In this document: piece by piece, positions 63,201 through 64,000 of the stretch
Position numbering within the stretch: position 1 is the first letter of the stretch
How the letters are laid out: each line of letters opens with the position of its first letter
Source of the DNA: Tachypleus tridentatus
Lineage: Eukaryota > Arthropoda > Merostomata > Xiphosura > Limulidae
Direction: 5' to 3'
DNA length: 64,000 nucleotides
Assembly: GCF_004210375.1 (NCBI RefSeq)
Contig: NC_134834.1
Span: 156,011,290 to 156,075,289 of the forward strand
The notes under the pieces: model-generated
Database searches by the model: none
What the model was told of the DNA's origin: nothing
The model's input: only the letters and a program-made list of their open reading frames with translations
Made by a program: the position numbers and the translations under genes

Positions 63201-64000
63201 TATATTTTTCAACTTAAAGACTCTATGGTTGTATAGTACAAATATGAATAAAGTATTAAAAACTTTAGAATTTGGCTTGTCTGAGGGGTTAGAAGTGAGA
63301 AATGTAATATTAAGGTTAACAAATGTGAGGTAAGAGAGCTTCCATTTAGGCTTACTTAATTGTGCAAGAATTTTCTGTCTGTTAATGGTATTTGAAGTGC
63401 AGCATTGGTGTTTTATTTTCTTATATAAATGTTGTTGGACAGGAAAAGGGAAATGAAGTGTTGAATATAGTTGATGTATTTTCTTTGCATTATTATTTTG
63501 GTTGTTAGGTTTTAAATCATTTGACAGAGGGATTACAAGTCTACAGGTAAACTCATAAGTAATTTAAAAGTTTTTTAAAAATGTATTTTAAAATGTATAT
63601 ATGTGTGTTATTCATATACATTTAAAGATGTATTAAATTTTAAGTTGTACAACTTCTTTAATTGTATGTGTAATTTTTTTCATAATGTCTTTCCTTTAAC
63701 TAATGTAATTATGAGAATTTTTGTTTCTGGTTGCTTGTGCAGAATAGTCTATTAATGTATAACATACTTGAAAAGCTGCTGCACAAAGTGCACTGCTAAA
63801 AGTAATTACAATGTTGAACATCCATCTTAGTTTACTGATGTGAAAATTAGGCATCTGATTATCAGGTGTGTAATTTGAAATACCAATGATTGATTATTCA
63901 GCCTATCTGTATATAGTTGTTTCATACAGTCTTGTCTCAGTCACTTCATTAAAATGAATCAGAGTTCAAAGTACTAAAATTATTCATGAAGCATGATTTG
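63201..64000. other. Nothing recognised
   Basis: AT-rich; no coding or repeat feature supported. Confidence 0.4.

Overview
The window is AT-rich eukaryotic nuclear DNA carrying two spliced animal genes in a repeat-laden background. The genes look invertebrate. The repeats (several tRNA-derived SINE groups, Tc1 and pogo/Tigger DNA transposons, CR1-like and RNase H-bearing LINEs, Ty3/gypsy and DIRS-like remnants) are what I would expect of a chelicerate, possibly a horseshoe crab. That placement is inference from general resemblance and has not been tested by a search.

Layout. 1-1,200: decayed Ty3/gypsy integrase. 1,863-4,777: a decayed POGK-like Tigger element. 6,102-9,910 (+): the last three exons of a LANCL3-like gene; its 5' part lies outside the window or was not found. 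9,911-15,780: gene-free DNA between two convergent genes. 15,928-32,441 (-): a complete six-exon beta-sarcoglycan gene encoding 320 residues. All its introns have GT-AG ends in phase 0, and intron 2 holds a CR1 fragment and a 29-bp minisatellite. 32,800-47,500: SINE-rich intergenic DNA with two Tc1 remnants, one Tigger element and a 640-bp direct duplication. 48,800-61,110: a retrotransposon graveyard. Here a CR1-like LINE on the minus strand has been split by a second LINE of another clade, and a second copy of that invading LINE follows in the same orientation. 61,110-64,000: more LINE-like debris.

Function. Beta-sarcoglycan is a type II membrane subunit of the dystrophin-associated sarcoglycan complex. 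LANCL proteins are zinc-binding cytosolic proteins related to bacterial lanthionine cyclases. The two genes point toward each other and nothing in the sequence links their functions.

No new gene system stands out. The most useful observations are: a short 3' tail shared by the tRNA-derived SINEs and the local RNase H-bearing LINE; the nested LINE insertion with apparent loss of target sequence; different catalytic lesions in the two LINE copies; an 86-bp insert bounded by a perfect 14-bp direct repeat; and two long intronic hairpins.
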